From positions 1 to 23,125 of the forward strand of contig DGFE01000231.1 of the NCBI GenBank assembly GCA_002391525.1: 23,125 nt of DNA, given 5' to 3'. The DNA is from Competibacteraceae bacterium UBA3908 (GTDB taxonomy: Bacteria > Pseudomonadota > Gammaproteobacteria > Competibacterales > Competibacteraceae). Position numbers and translations under genes: made by a program. The notes beneath the pieces were generated by a model. The model was not told the DNA's origin and ran no database searches. It saw only the letters and a program-made list of their open reading frames with translations. Below, piece by piece: positions 6,471 to 14,057 of the stretch; positions within the stretch are counted from its first letter, which is position 1, and every line of letters begins with the position of its first letter.

Positions 6471-7753
6471 AGCCAGCCGGGCTGTCCTTCGAGCAGGCAC
6501 CGCCCTTCGGCGTGCCGCTGCGCTTTTTCCTGACCGCGCCCTGGTTTCTGGTACTGGCGGCGGCGTTGCTGGGGTGGCGGGGACCGGAGTTGTTCGCCAG
6601 CCGCTGGTCGCCGGTCACGCTGGCGCTGACGCATCTGCTCACGCTGGGCTTCATGGCGCAGGTCATGCTGGGCGCGTTGCTGCAAATTCTGCCGGTGGTG
6701 GTGGGCGTGGTCGTGCCCCGTCCCCGACTGACGGCGGCGCTGATTCACATCCCGCTGACGCTGGGCGCGCTGGCCCTCGCCACCGCGTTCCTGAGCGGCA
6801 TCCCGGTTTGGTTTCAGGGCGCCCTGGGGTCGCTCGGCCTGGGATTCGGCGTTGCCCTGACGGCCATCAACCTTGCCCTGTGGCGCGCGCCGGTGGCCAG
6901 CGGCACGGTGATCGCCTTGCGGTGCGCCTTGGGCGCGTTGCTGGTCACGGTCGGATTGGGTCTGTCGCTCGGCGGTTATTTCGGCTGGGGATGGCGGCTG
7001 CCGGTCGTGACGATGACCCACCTGCACGCCGCCTGGGGGCTGGTGGGCTGGACCGCGCTGCTGGTGGCGGGGGTGGCGTATCAGGTGGTGCCGATGTTCC
7101 AGATCACGCCGCCTTATCCGCGCTGGCTGATTCGGGGACTCGCGCCGCTGATGGCCGTGTCGCTGGTGGTTTGGTCGGCGTTTTTACTCGGTGGCCGGGA
7201 AACCGCGGCAGCGCTGGCGAGCGTGATGCTGGCGGTCGGATTGGCCGGTTTCGCCGCGACGACGCTGTATCTGCTGACCCAGCGTCGCCGCAAGATCGGC
7301 GACCCTACCCTGGGTTATTGGCGAATCAGCATGGCCAGCCTGCTGGCGGGCGCGTTGTTGTGGCTGGCGACGTTGCTGGTTCCGGCGCTGGCGCAAGCGC
7401 CACAGGTCCAATTGCTGTTGGGAATCCTGCTGATCCTCGGGTTCGCCGGCGCGGTGATCAACGGGATGTTGTACAAGATCGTGCCGTTTCTGGCCTGGTT
7501 CCACTTGCAGGCACAACTGTTCCGGCGGGCGAAAATCCCCACCATGAAACAACTGTTGCCGGAAACGCGCATCCGGCGACAGTTGTGGATCTACCTGACG
7601 GCGTTGCTGCTATCACTGGCCGCCGCTGTTGATCCGTCGATTTTTACCTATCCCGCCACCCTGGCCTTGGGCGTAACCGGCGCATGGCTAGGCGTCAATC
7701 TGTTGAACATCTGGCGGATGTATCGCCGGGCGTTGCGAAGCAGCCCGCCTTGA
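6467..7753 (+). CDS. Polytopic membrane protein, NnrS-like / denitrification-associated
   Basis: Inner-membrane protein of 428 residues with about 12 predicted helices. Conserved-looking histidines sit within membrane segments: LALTHLLTLGFMAQVMLGALL near residues 45-65, TMTHLHAAWGLVGW near 180-195 and a late KIVPFLAWFHLQ. This resembles NnrS-type heme proteins and the heme-bearing helices of heme-copper oxidases, so a heme- or NO-related role is plausible; I could not assign the family firmly. The ATG at 6467 overlaps the preceding stop by four bases, and a TTG three codons earlier is rejected. It closes the hemerythrin operon and is followed by a strong palindrome. NnrS proteins in other bacteria relieve nitrosative stress, which fits the setting. 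Confidence 0.75.
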   Translation: MKPAGLSFEQAPPFGVPLRFFLTAPWFLVLAAALLGWRGPELFASRWSPVTLALTHLLTLGFMAQVMLGALLQILPVVVGVVVPRPRLTAALIHIPLTLGALALATAFLSGIPVWFQGALGSLGLGFGVALTAINLALWRAPVASGTVIALRCALGALLVTVGLGLSLGGYFGWGWRLPVVTMTHLHAAWGLVGWTALLVAGVAYQVVPMFQITPPYPRWLIRGLAPLMAVSLVVWSAFLLGGRETAAALASVMLAVGLAGFAATTLYLLTQRRRKIGDPTLGYWRISMASLLAGALLWLATLLVPALAQAPQVQLLLGILLILGFAGAVINGMLYKIVPFLAWFHLQAQLFRRAKIPTMKQLLPETRIRRQLWIYLTALLLSLAAAVDPSIFTYPATLALGVTGAWLGVNLLNIWRMYRRALRSSPP

Positions 7754-7772
7754 CGCGATACGCGGCGACAAC

Positions 7773-7796
7773 TCCCCTCCTTGGCCAAGGAGGGGA
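7773..7796. terminator. Perfect 24-bp palindrome at a convergent gene border
   Basis: TCCCCTCCTTGG is followed directly by its exact complement, giving a 24-base perfect palindrome with GGCC at its centre. It sits between the stop of the NnrS-like gene (plus, 7753) and the stop of the decarboxylase beta subunit (minus, 7812), so it probably ends both transcripts. There is no clear T-run on either side. Its CCCCTCC arm resembles other palindromes in the window. Confidence 0.75.
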
Positions 7797-7811
7797 AGGG
7801 AAGGGTTGGAA

Positions 7812-9071
7812 TCAGCCTTTCGGCAGCAGGAAAGCGATCAGGGTCGCCGCGAAGATGGCGCTGGTGATCACGCCGCTGATGTTGGCACCCAGCGCGTGCG
7901 GCAGAACGATGACGCCCGGTCCCACCGATTTTTGCGCGACCTTGGCGGTGGTCGGTACGCAGCTCACTCCGGCGATGCCGATGACCGGGTTATATTTTTT
8001 ACCCGACCAGTAGTACATCGCGTAGCCGCCGATGATCCCGCCGATGCCGGAGATCAGCAGCGACAGAATGCCCAGCACCAGCAGTTTCAGCACCACCGGA
8101 TTCAGGATGGTGCCGGCTTCGCACAACACACCCAGCAACAGCCCCAGGAAGAAGGTCGAACCGTACAGCACGGTATTCGAGAACAGCTCGTAGAAGTTCG
8201 GCAGATCGCTTTCGCGGATGACCACGCCCAGGAACAGCGACAGCAGCAATGGCGAGGCCACCGGGAACAGCAGGCTGAGCAACACGCAGGCGATCACCGC
8301 GAAGATCAGTTTCTCGTTGGAAGTGATGGTTCGGGTCTTCTCCATCGGCATGGGCAGGGCGCGCAGCTTTTCGGGGATCATCAGCTTGATCAGGTACGGA
8401 AAGCCGCCGTAGGCCAGTCCCAGATACAGGTAGGCCACTACCGTGATCGGTACGAACAGATCCTTGGCCAGCATCAGCGAGGTGAACAGCACCATCGGCC
8501 CGTCGGCGCCGCCGATGGTGGCCACCGACGCCGCCTGTCCCGGATTGAGCCCCATGGCCACCGCCAGCGGAAACGTTACGACCGTGCCCAGTTCCGCGAA
8601 CAGGGCGATGATCATGCTCTGGAACGGCCGGGCCATCACGAAACCCACATCCAGCAGCGTGCCGATGCCCATGAACACGAAGCAGGCGATCAGGCCGTTG
8701 CTGAACATAAAGGTGTAGATCGGCTGCAACCAGTTGATTTGCAGGATATTCACCAGGGCGGTGGTGTCCAGCGCCAGCGGCGCGATGAACAGGGTGCCCG
8801 GCAATTGCTGCGCCTGATCGGCGGCGATGCTCAAGCCGGTGGCCGGATCGTAGGACGAGAAGAACATCACCCCGGCGTTGACGGTGGCCATCCCCAGACC
8901 CATCGGGATCATCAGCAGGGCTTCCAGCACGCCCTTGCGCCCCAGATAGAACAGCAACAGCCCCAGCGCCATCAGAAACACGCGACCGAAGGCGATCTTG
9001 GGATCCGTGACGAATCCTTGCAGCAGGGTGTTGATCCCCTGGAACAGGTCGAGAATATTTAAGGATTCCAT
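7812..9071 (-). CDS. mmdB: Sodium-translocating decarboxylase beta subunit (MmdB/OadB family)
   Basis: Integral membrane subunit of 419 residues that decarboxylates carboxybiotin and couples this to Na+ export. The family signature ATIGGADGPMVLFTS places the conserved ion-binding Asp at residue 190. A second functional motif, HALGANISGVITSAIFAA near the C-terminus, keeps the Asn and Ser used in ion transport in Klebsiella OadB. Length and multiple hydrophobic helices fit the family. It begins 19 bases after the biotin carrier stop, with GGGAG as ribosome site, and is the last gene of the operon. The same beta subunit serves oxaloacetate, malonate, glutaconyl-CoA or methylmalonyl-CoA decarboxylases; the carboxyltransferase in the operon points to methylmalonyl-CoA. 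Confidence 0.92.
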   Translation of the reverse strand: MESLNILDLFQGINTLLQGFVTDPKIAFGRVFLMALGLLLFYLGRKGVLEALLMIPMGLGMATVNAGVMFFSSYDPATGLSIAADQAQQLPGTLFIAPLALDTTALVNILQINWLQPIYTFMFSNGLIACFVFMGIGTLLDVGFVMARPFQSMIIALFAELGTVVTFPLAVAMGLNPGQAASVATIGGADGPMVLFTSLMLAKDLFVPITVVAYLYLGLAYGGFPYLIKLMIPEKLRALPMPMEKTRTITSNEKLIFAVIACVLLSLLFPVASPLLLSLFLGVVIRESDLPNFYELFSNTVLYGSTFFLGLLLGVLCEAGTILNPVVLKLLVLGILSLLISGIGGIIGGYAMYYWSGKKYNPVIGIAGVSCVPTTAKVAQKSVGPGVIVLPHALGANISGVITSAIFAATLIAFLLPKG

Positions 9072-9090
9072 AATGGAACGCTCCCGGCGC

Positions 9091-9495
9091 TCAGCCGATG
9101 GTCAGCAACACCTGCCCCGCGTCCACCGGATCGCCCGGTTTGACCGCGATGCTGGTGACCTTGCCGCCACGGTGGGCGACGACGTGAGTGACCATCTTCA
9201 TGGCTTCCAGGGAGACCAGCTTGTCGCCCTCGTTGACCACTTGGCCGACGCCGACGTGGACCGTCTGCACCACCCCGCCCAGCGGCGCGACTTCGTCGCC
9301 CGGTCCGGCCGCGCCCACGGGAGCCGCCGCGACTGGCGCGGGCGCGGCGGCAGCCGGGGCCGCGGCAACCACCGGTGGCGGAGACGCCACGACCGCCGTG
9401 TCTTGGTAAAAACCCTGGGCGCTGTCGGTCGTAATGTCCTCGACCGTGACGGTGTACTGCTTGCCTTCGACGGTGATGCGAAATTTCTTCTCCAT
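9091..9495 (-). CDS. mmdC: Biotin carboxyl carrier subunit of the decarboxylase (gamma)
   Basis: Soluble biotin carrier of 134 residues. The C-terminal biotinyl domain (about 66-134) has the biotinylation motif EAMKM with Lys100 as attachment site. The N-terminal 35 residues (MEKKFRITVEGKQYTVTVED) are the usual carrier start, and a flexible Ala/Pro linker spans about 38-66 (PPPVVAAAPAAAAPAPVAA). The swinging arm carries the carboxyl group from the carboxyltransferase to the membrane beta subunit. It lies between the OadG-like subunit and MmdB, which is the order expected of these pumps. Confidence 0.93.
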   Translation of the reverse strand: MEKKFRITVEGKQYTVTVEDITTDSAQGFYQDTAVVASPPPVVAAAPAAAAPAPVAAAPVGAAGPGDEVAPLGGVVQTVHVGVGQVVNEGDKLVSLEAMKMVTHVVAHRGGKVTSIAVKPGDPVDAGQVLLTIG

Positions 9496-9543
9496 GGGGT
9501 TGTTCTCTCACAAAAGGTGGGAAGGAATAAAAGGTTCAGATTC

Positions 9544-9900
9544 TTAGTGCGGCGCGCGCGGCGCGCGCGGCGCGTGCGAGGTGTGGTGAACCGTGCGCGC
9601 CTCGGCGGTCCAACCGAAACCGCGACTCGCCGCTTCGATCCGGACGATCCGATGCGCGCCCATCATGGCGGCGACGGCGGCGGCGATAACGGCCAGATGC
9701 TCCTGGGGGATACCGGCAAGGGCGGGTTGTACGGCGGGCGCGGGCTTGGCCGGGGCCTTGGCTTCGACTTGGGCCGCCTGTCGCGACAGGGCCCAGACGA
9801 TGCCGCGAATGACCACCGCGACCAGCATCGAGATGACGATCACGATGCCGTAGATCACGAACATGTCGCCGATGGCGTCCAGAGTGGTGTAGGTCTTCAT
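9544..9900 (-). CDS. mmdD: OadG/MmdD-like small membrane subunit
   Basis: Small single-pass subunit of 118 residues, chosen from the ATG at 9900 (MKTYTTLDAIGDMFVIYGIVIVI). One N-terminal membrane helix spans about residues 14-36, followed by an Ala/Pro-rich linker (EAKAPAKPAPAVQPALAG) and a C-terminal segment EHLAVIAAAVAAMMGAHRIVRI. OadG/MmdD subunits hold the carboxyltransferase onto the membrane beta subunit and are needed for assembly. It is longer than classic OadG (about 85 residues) and ends in a His- and Arg-rich tail, TVHHTSHAPRAPRAPH. It starts 41 bases after the mmdA stop. An upstream in-frame extension is a shadow of mmdA. Confidence 0.8.
   Translation of the reverse strand: MKTYTTLDAIGDMFVIYGIVIVISMLVAVVIRGIVWALSRQAAQVEAKAPAKPAPAVQPALAGIPQEHLAVIAAAVAAMMGAHRIVRIEAASRGFGWTAEARTVHHTSHAPRAPRAPH
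9551..9577. repeat. Three 9-bp GC tandem repeats at the 3' end of the OadG-like gene
   Basis: GGCGCGCGC occurs at 9551-9559 and 9560-9568, and as GGCGCGTGC at 9569-9577. It encodes the repeated Ala-Pro-Arg tail of the OadG-like subunit just before its stop. Short in-frame repeats of this kind commonly change copy number by slippage. Confidence 0.8.
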
Positions 9901-9941
9901 CGCTTGGGTTCCATGGGTGTGGAGTGAGGTCGGCAAGCGGC

Positions 9942-11492
9942 TCAGAGCGGAATGTCGCCGTGCTTCTTGGCCGGACGCAGTTCGCGCTTGGTCAGAATCT
10001 TGCGCAGCGCCAGGGCGATGGTGGCGCGGGTGTCGGCGGGTTCGATCACGTCGGTGATGTAGCCGCGCGAGGCGGACATATAAGGCGAGGCGAACTTGGC
10101 CCGATATTCCTCCACCAGTTCCGCCGCCTTGGCCTTGCGGTCCGCGGCGTCCTTGAGTTCGCTGCGATACAGGATGTTGACCGCGCCCTCGGCGCCCATC
10201 ACCGCGATTTCGGCGGTCGGCCAGGCGAACACCATGTCGGCCCCCATTTCCTGGGCGCACATGGCCAGATAGGAACCGCCGTAAGCCTTGCGCAGGATGA
10301 TGGTGATCTTCGGCACCGTGGCGGAGGCGTAGGTGTAGAGCATCTTCGCCCCGTGGCGGATGATGCCGCCGCGCTCCTGCTCGATGCCGGGCAGGAAGCC
10401 GGGCACGTCCACCAGCGTCACCAGGGGGATATTGAAGGCATTGCAGAAGCGGATGAAGCGCGCGCCCTTGTCGGAGGAGTCGATGTCCATCGCGCCGGCC
10501 TTGACCAGCGACTGGTTGGCGAGAACGCCGACCACGATGCCCTGGATGCGGGCGAAGCCGACCACCAGATTGCCCGCCCAGCCGGCGTGGACTTCCAGGA
10601 ACTGGCCGTTGTCCACCAGGCGCTGGATGATCGGCTTCACGTCCATCGGTTCGGCGGACGTTTCCGGGATCAGCGCGTTGATCCCCTCGTCCGGGGACAG
10701 ATCGAGATCGGGGTAGGGTCGGTGCGGCGGATCCTCGGTGTTGTTGGACGGCAGATAGCTCAGCAGGGCCTTGGCGATCTGGATGGCGTGGCGGTCGTCC
10801 TCGGCGACGAAATGCACGTTGCCGCTGACCGTGGCGTGCATGAGGGCGCTGCCGACCTCGTCCAGGCTGGTGGTGCGGCCGGTGACCGCCTTGATCACCT
10901 CCGGGCCGGTGATGAACATGTAGGCGTTCTGCTTGGTCATGATGATGTAGTCCATCAGGGCCGGCGAATACGACGCCCCACCGGCGCAGGGACCGGCGAT
11001 GATGGCGATCTGCGGCACCACGCCCGACAGCAGCACGTTGTTGTAGAACACCTCGCCGTAGCCGGACAGCGCGTCCACCGCTTCCTGGATGCGGGCGCCG
11101 GCGGAGTCCTTGAACGCGACCACCGGTACGCCGATCTTCAGGGCGAGTTGCATGGACTGCACGATTTTCTTGGCGTGCATTTTCCCAAGCGTGCCGCCCA
11201 TCACCGTGAAGTCCTGGCTGAACGCCGCCACTGGCCGGCCATCCACGAAGCCGGTGCCGACGATCACGCCGTCGGAGGGCAGTTCCTTGTCGGCCAGGCC
11301 AAAGTGCTTGCCGGCGTGTTTGGCGTGGGTGGCGATTTCCTGAAAGGTATCCGGTTGGAACAGCATCAGCAGCCGTTCGCGGGCGCCCAGCAGGCCCTTG
11401 GCGTGCCGTTCCTGAAGCTTGTCCTCGCCACCGCCGGCCAGAATCTTGGCGCGGCGTTCCCGCAGGATTTCGAGTTGTTTCTCGGAGAGCAT
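9942..11492 (-). CDS. mmdA: Methylmalonyl-CoA decarboxylase carboxyltransferase (alpha) subunit
   Basis: Carboxyltransferase of 516 residues, the usual size for MmdA and for propionyl-CoA carboxylase beta subunits. Hallmarks are VVAFKDSAGARIQEAV, the first oxyanion-hole loop GPCAGGASYSPALMDYI, VDVPGFLPGIEQE, and the second loop RKAYGGSYLAMCAQEMGAD. It moves the carboxyl group of a CoA thioester onto biotin. The ATG at 11492 has AAGG and AGG upstream; a longer extension to 11723 has no family similarity. No biotin carboxylase gene is present and OadB, OadG and carrier genes follow, so a decarboxylating sodium pump is more likely than a carboxylase. Methylmalonyl-CoA is the best substrate guess from size and family resemblance. 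Confidence 0.9.
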   Translation of the reverse strand: MLSEKQLEILRERRAKILAGGGEDKLQERHAKGLLGARERLLMLFQPDTFQEIATHAKHAGKHFGLADKELPSDGVIVGTGFVDGRPVAAFSQDFTVMGGTLGKMHAKKIVQSMQLALKIGVPVVAFKDSAGARIQEAVDALSGYGEVFYNNVLLSGVVPQIAIIAGPCAGGASYSPALMDYIIMTKQNAYMFITGPEVIKAVTGRTTSLDEVGSALMHATVSGNVHFVAEDDRHAIQIAKALLSYLPSNNTEDPPHRPYPDLDLSPDEGINALIPETSAEPMDVKPIIQRLVDNGQFLEVHAGWAGNLVVGFARIQGIVVGVLANQSLVKAGAMDIDSSDKGARFIRFCNAFNIPLVTLVDVPGFLPGIEQERGGIIRHGAKMLYTYASATVPKITIILRKAYGGSYLAMCAQEMGADMVFAWPTAEIAVMGAEGAVNILYRSELKDAADRKAKAAELVEEYRAKFASPYMSASRGYITDVIEPADTRATIALALRKILTKRELRPAKKHGDIPL

Positions 11493-11797
11493 GAGCCTTA
11501 CCTCGTGATGTTCATGTCGATGGGCGACCTGGCGGTGAATGACTTCCCGCCGTCCCGCGGCGACGCGGGGTCGTTGGTGTCGTTTATATACGGGGGAAAC
11601 GGCTTGGGCGGCCTGATGGGCGGTTGATGGAAAAGCGTTCCCGCCTCTCCCGCGACTGCCTGTTCCAGCGAACACTCCGAAACTAAGGTTAGCCGAAATC
11701 CGGTTAAACGCGATAGCCGACAATTTTTAGTGGGGCGCCAGGACGAAACGGAAGACTTTCCCGCCAGAGGGTCGGGTCCGCCGGCGACCGTCCCGGA
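11493..11797. other. Intergenic region upstream of mmdA
   Basis: 305 bases without a supportable gene between the mmdA start and the end of the small hypothetical gene, both minus strand. It should contain the mmd promoter and any terminator of the fabD transcript. A TATATA on the minus strand (11590-11585) could be a -10 but has no good -35. Reading frames that cross it are Ser/Pro/Arg-rich shadows. Confidence 0.6.
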
Positions 11798-11992
11798 TCA
11801 GGCAGTCGGGGGCGCGACTGGCTCGTCGTCGGGTTCGGTATCGTTGGCCGGAAGCGGGGTCGAACCGGGAATCGCGGTTTCGCCGTCCGGAAGCAGCCGA
11901 AGCAATTCGCCGCGCCGATGAGATCGCCTCATCGCTTCCTGGCTGAGGATACGCCGGGCGTGCTGGTTGTATGGGGCGGTCCGGCGCCTCAT
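11798..11992 (-). CDS. Small hypothetical protein coupled to the FabD-like gene
   Basis: Unrecognised protein of 64 residues, basic in its first half (MRRRTAPYNQHARRIL, AMRRSHRRGELLRLL) and acidic and Pro-rich at the end (TEPDDEPVAPPTA). Its ATG at 11992 overlaps the stop of the FabD-like gene as ATGA, which supports translation. There is no signal peptide, membrane segment or known motif. It could be a real accessory gene or a chance frame; the coupling and lack of rare codons argue for a gene, but conservation was not tested. Confidence 0.5.
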   Translation of the reverse strand: MRRRTAPYNQHARRILSQEAMRRSHRRGELLRLLPDGETAIPGSTPLPANDTEPDDEPVAPPTA

Positions 11993-12972
11993 GACCGCAG
12001 CGCCTCGGCCGTTTCCCGCAGGGTCTGGCTGTTGATGGCCGGGTGATAATGGGCGCTGAAATCCGAGCCACGCAGCGCTTTCTTGATCATGCCTTCGAGA
12101 TTGGGCCGCTTGTCCTCGGGATTGGGACCGCTGCCCAGGCCACCGCCGAATTCGACGATGGTGGTGATGCCGGCGTGGAAAGCGGTTTCCAGGTTGTCGA
12201 TCCACCTGACCGGATGGAACAGTTGGAAGAACAACCCGGTTTTGATGGCGGCGGGGTTGGAATCGTGATAGGCGCCGGTGTAATTGGAGAGCACCCGGAT
12301 GGTGGGCGCGCTCATCGTGGCGGCATCCAGCACCGGCCGGTAATGCCGGGCGGCGGTGATCATATAGAAGGTATGGAAGGCGCCCTCGGTCTTGAGCCGG
12401 GTGGGCCGCTTGCGTGGGAAATGTGCGTGGGCGTCCGCCGTCAGCTGGTCGAGGTCCTCGCCGAGACCGCCGACCACGGTCTGGTCGGGCAGGTTGCGGG
12501 CGGCGACGACGCAATAGTGCTTTTCCGCCAGCGACTGGACGTTGTCGAGGTGCAGCGGGAAAGCCAGCATTTCGCCCGCGCCGTAGGTTCCCATGAACTC
12601 GCCACGCTTTTGCACCAGCCGCAGCGCAGTTTCAAAGCTCAGGGTGCCGGCGGCGACCAGGGCGCAGTATTCGCCGAGACTGTGGCCGGCGGCCAGGACC
12701 GGTTGCACGCGGTTATCGGTCAGCTCGCGGAAGATTTCCAGGCAGGCCAGCGAATGAACGAGCAGGGCAGGCTGGGTGTGGCGGGTGAGCCTGAGTTCCT
12801 CTTCCGGCCCTTCCAGGCAGAGCTTGACCAGGTCGTAACCGACGATGTCGTTGGCCTGCTCGTAAAGCCGCCGGGCGACCGGAAAATCCTGGCGCAGGTC
12901 GCTGCCCATGCCGACGTACTGGGAGCCTTGTCCAGGGAAAACGAACATGATCTGCGGGTCCTGACTCGCCAC
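11989..12972 (-). CDS. FabD-like malonyl-CoA:ACP transacylase
   Basis: Acyltransferase of 327 residues. The N-terminal FVFPGQGSQYVGMG loop, the nucleophile Ser98 in GHSLGEY, Arg123 in KRGEFM (malonyl carboxylate binding in this family) and the catalytic His200 in GAFHT are all present. The reaction would be transfer of malonyl from CoA to an acyl carrier protein for fatty acid or polyketide synthesis. It differs from standard FabD in the segment after the Arg (GTYGAGEMLAFPLHLDN) and in having AFHT rather than the usual PFHS. It is not in a fab cluster, since its neighbours are folD and the mmd operon. It may be a second, specialised transacylase rather than the housekeeping enzyme, so no gene symbol is given. 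Confidence 0.85.
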   Translation of the reverse strand: MASQDPQIMFVFPGQGSQYVGMGSDLRQDFPVARRLYEQANDIVGYDLVKLCLEGPEEELRLTRHTQPALLVHSLACLEIFRELTDNRVQPVLAAGHSLGEYCALVAAGTLSFETALRLVQKRGEFMGTYGAGEMLAFPLHLDNVQSLAEKHYCVVAARNLPDQTVVGGLGEDLDQLTADAHAHFPRKRPTRLKTEGAFHTFYMITAARHYRPVLDAATMSAPTIRVLSNYTGAYHDSNPAAIKTGLFFQLFHPVRWIDNLETAFHAGITTIVEFGGGLGSGPNPEDKRPNLEGMIKKALRGSDFSAHYHPAINSQTLRETAEALRS

Positions 12973-13105
12973 GATTGGCGTCCTCCTGCGGGGGTGGTGA
13001 AAGGGACGCGCAAAGATACGGCCAAGTCACCGGTAAGGCAAGGTTCGCATGAGACAGGCTGTAGTAACATGAGCGGCGGATTTTGCAACGAGCACGAGGA
13101 ACGCC

Positions 13106-14008
13106 ATGGCCACGGCCACCATCATCGACGGCAAACGTTTCGCCGCCCGCCTGCGCGCCGATATCGCCGCGCAGGTCGCCCGACTCCGGGCTGACTACGA
13201 TCTGATCCCCGGCCTGGCGGTGGTGTTGGTGGGCGAGAACCCCGCCAGCCAGATTTATGTTCGCAACAAGGGCTTGCAGGCCAGGGAAGCGGGCATGAAT
13301 TCTTTCGAGCACCGCCTGCCGGCGACCGCGACCCAGGCCGAACTGCTGACCCGCATCGCCGAATTGAACCAGGACCCGGCGGTCGACGGCATTCTGGTGC
13401 AATTGCCGCTGCCGAAACAGATCGATCCGGAAGCGGTGATCGAGGCCATTGCGGTAGCGAAGGACGTGGACGGCTTTCACCCCTTGAATGCCGGCCTGCT
13501 GGCGGTGGGCGGAACCGCCATGATTCCCTGCACGCCGCTGGGTTGTCTGATGCTGCTCAAGGATCGGATCGGCGATCTGGCCGGCCAGCGGGCGGTGGTG
13601 CTGGGGCGTTCCAACATCGTCGGCAAGCCGATGGCGGCGCTGCTGCTGCGCGAGCATTGCACGGTGACTATCGCTCATTCCCGCACCCGCGATCTGGCGG
13701 ACGAGTGCCGGCGGGCGGACATCCTGGTGGCAGCGGTCGGTAAGGCGCAACTGGTCAAGGGCGACTGGCTGAAGCCGGGCGTGACGGTGATCGACGTCGG
13801 CATCAACCGCATTCCGACCCCGGATGGCAAGGGCCGACTGGTGGGTGACGTGGAGTTCGACTCGGCGGTCGAGGTGGCCGGGGCCATCACGCCGGTGCCG
13901 GGCGGAGTGGGGCCGATGACCATCGCCTGTCTGTTGCTGAACACTTTCACCGCCGCGTGTCGGCAGCGCGGGATTCCGGTGCCGGAGGTCCGGCCCGCAG
14001 CCGAATGA
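13106..14008 (+). CDS. folD: FolD, bifunctional methylenetetrahydrofolate dehydrogenase/cyclohydrolase
   Basis: Cytosolic enzyme of one-carbon metabolism that interconverts 5,10-methylene-, methenyl- and 10-formyl-tetrahydrofolate with NADP. 300 residues. The catalytic Tyr51 and Lys55 lie in SQIYVRNK, followed by DGILVQLPLP, KDVDGFHPLN, the PCTPLG loop, the nucleotide-binding GRSNIVGKP and the C-terminal PVPGGVGPMT; all are textbook FolD motifs. The ATG at 13106 has GAGGA upstream. It is divergent from the FabD-like gene across 133 bases and is transcribed alone, ending at a hairpin shared with pdxA. Confidence 0.97.
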   Translation: MATATIIDGKRFAARLRADIAAQVARLRADYDLIPGLAVVLVGENPASQIYVRNKGLQAREAGMNSFEHRLPATATQAELLTRIAELNQDPAVDGILVQLPLPKQIDPEAVIEAIAVAKDVDGFHPLNAGLLAVGGTAMIPCTPLGCLMLLKDRIGDLAGQRAVVLGRSNIVGKPMAALLLREHCTVTIAHSRTRDLADECRRADILVAAVGKAQLVKGDWLKPGVTVIDVGINRIPTPDGKGRLVGDVEFDSAVEVAGAITPVPGGVGPMTIACLLLNTFTAACRQRGIPVPEVRPAAE

Positions 14009-14015
14009 GTAAAAC

Positions 14016-14045
14016 CCCCTTCTCCCGTGGGAGGGAGATTAGGGG
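14016..14045. terminator. Hairpin between convergent folD and pdxA-like genes
   Basis: CCCCT at 14016-14020 pairs with AGGGG at 14041-14045, and inside it TCTCCC (14021-14026) pairs with GGGAGA (14033-14038), leaving a TT bulge and a GTGGGA loop. It lies between the folD stop (14008) and the pdxA-like stop (14058), so it is probably a bidirectional terminator. It has the same CT/AG arm composition as other palindromes in the window. Confidence 0.6.
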
Positions 14046-14057
14046 TGAGGGCAGGAG

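Noticed and set aside
7806..9062. Long plus-strand frame opposite mmdB
   Set aside because: Gln/His/Arg-rich antisense shadow; the minus strand has the GGADGP and NISGVITSA motifs of OadB-type subunits.
11585..11590. TATATA as the mmd promoter -10
   Set aside because: No acceptable -35 at 16-18 bases; mentioned only in the intergenic entry.
9924..11627. Long plus-strand frame of 567 codons opposite mmdA
   Set aside because: His/Gly/Asp-rich antisense shadow caused by high GC third positions; the minus strand encodes a clear carboxyltransferase.
11730..11921. Plus-strand frame of 63 codons in the region beside the small hypothetical gene
   Set aside because: Ser/Gly/Pro-rich composition, no ribosome site, and antisense to the coupled minus-strand frame; it looks like a GC-rich shadow.
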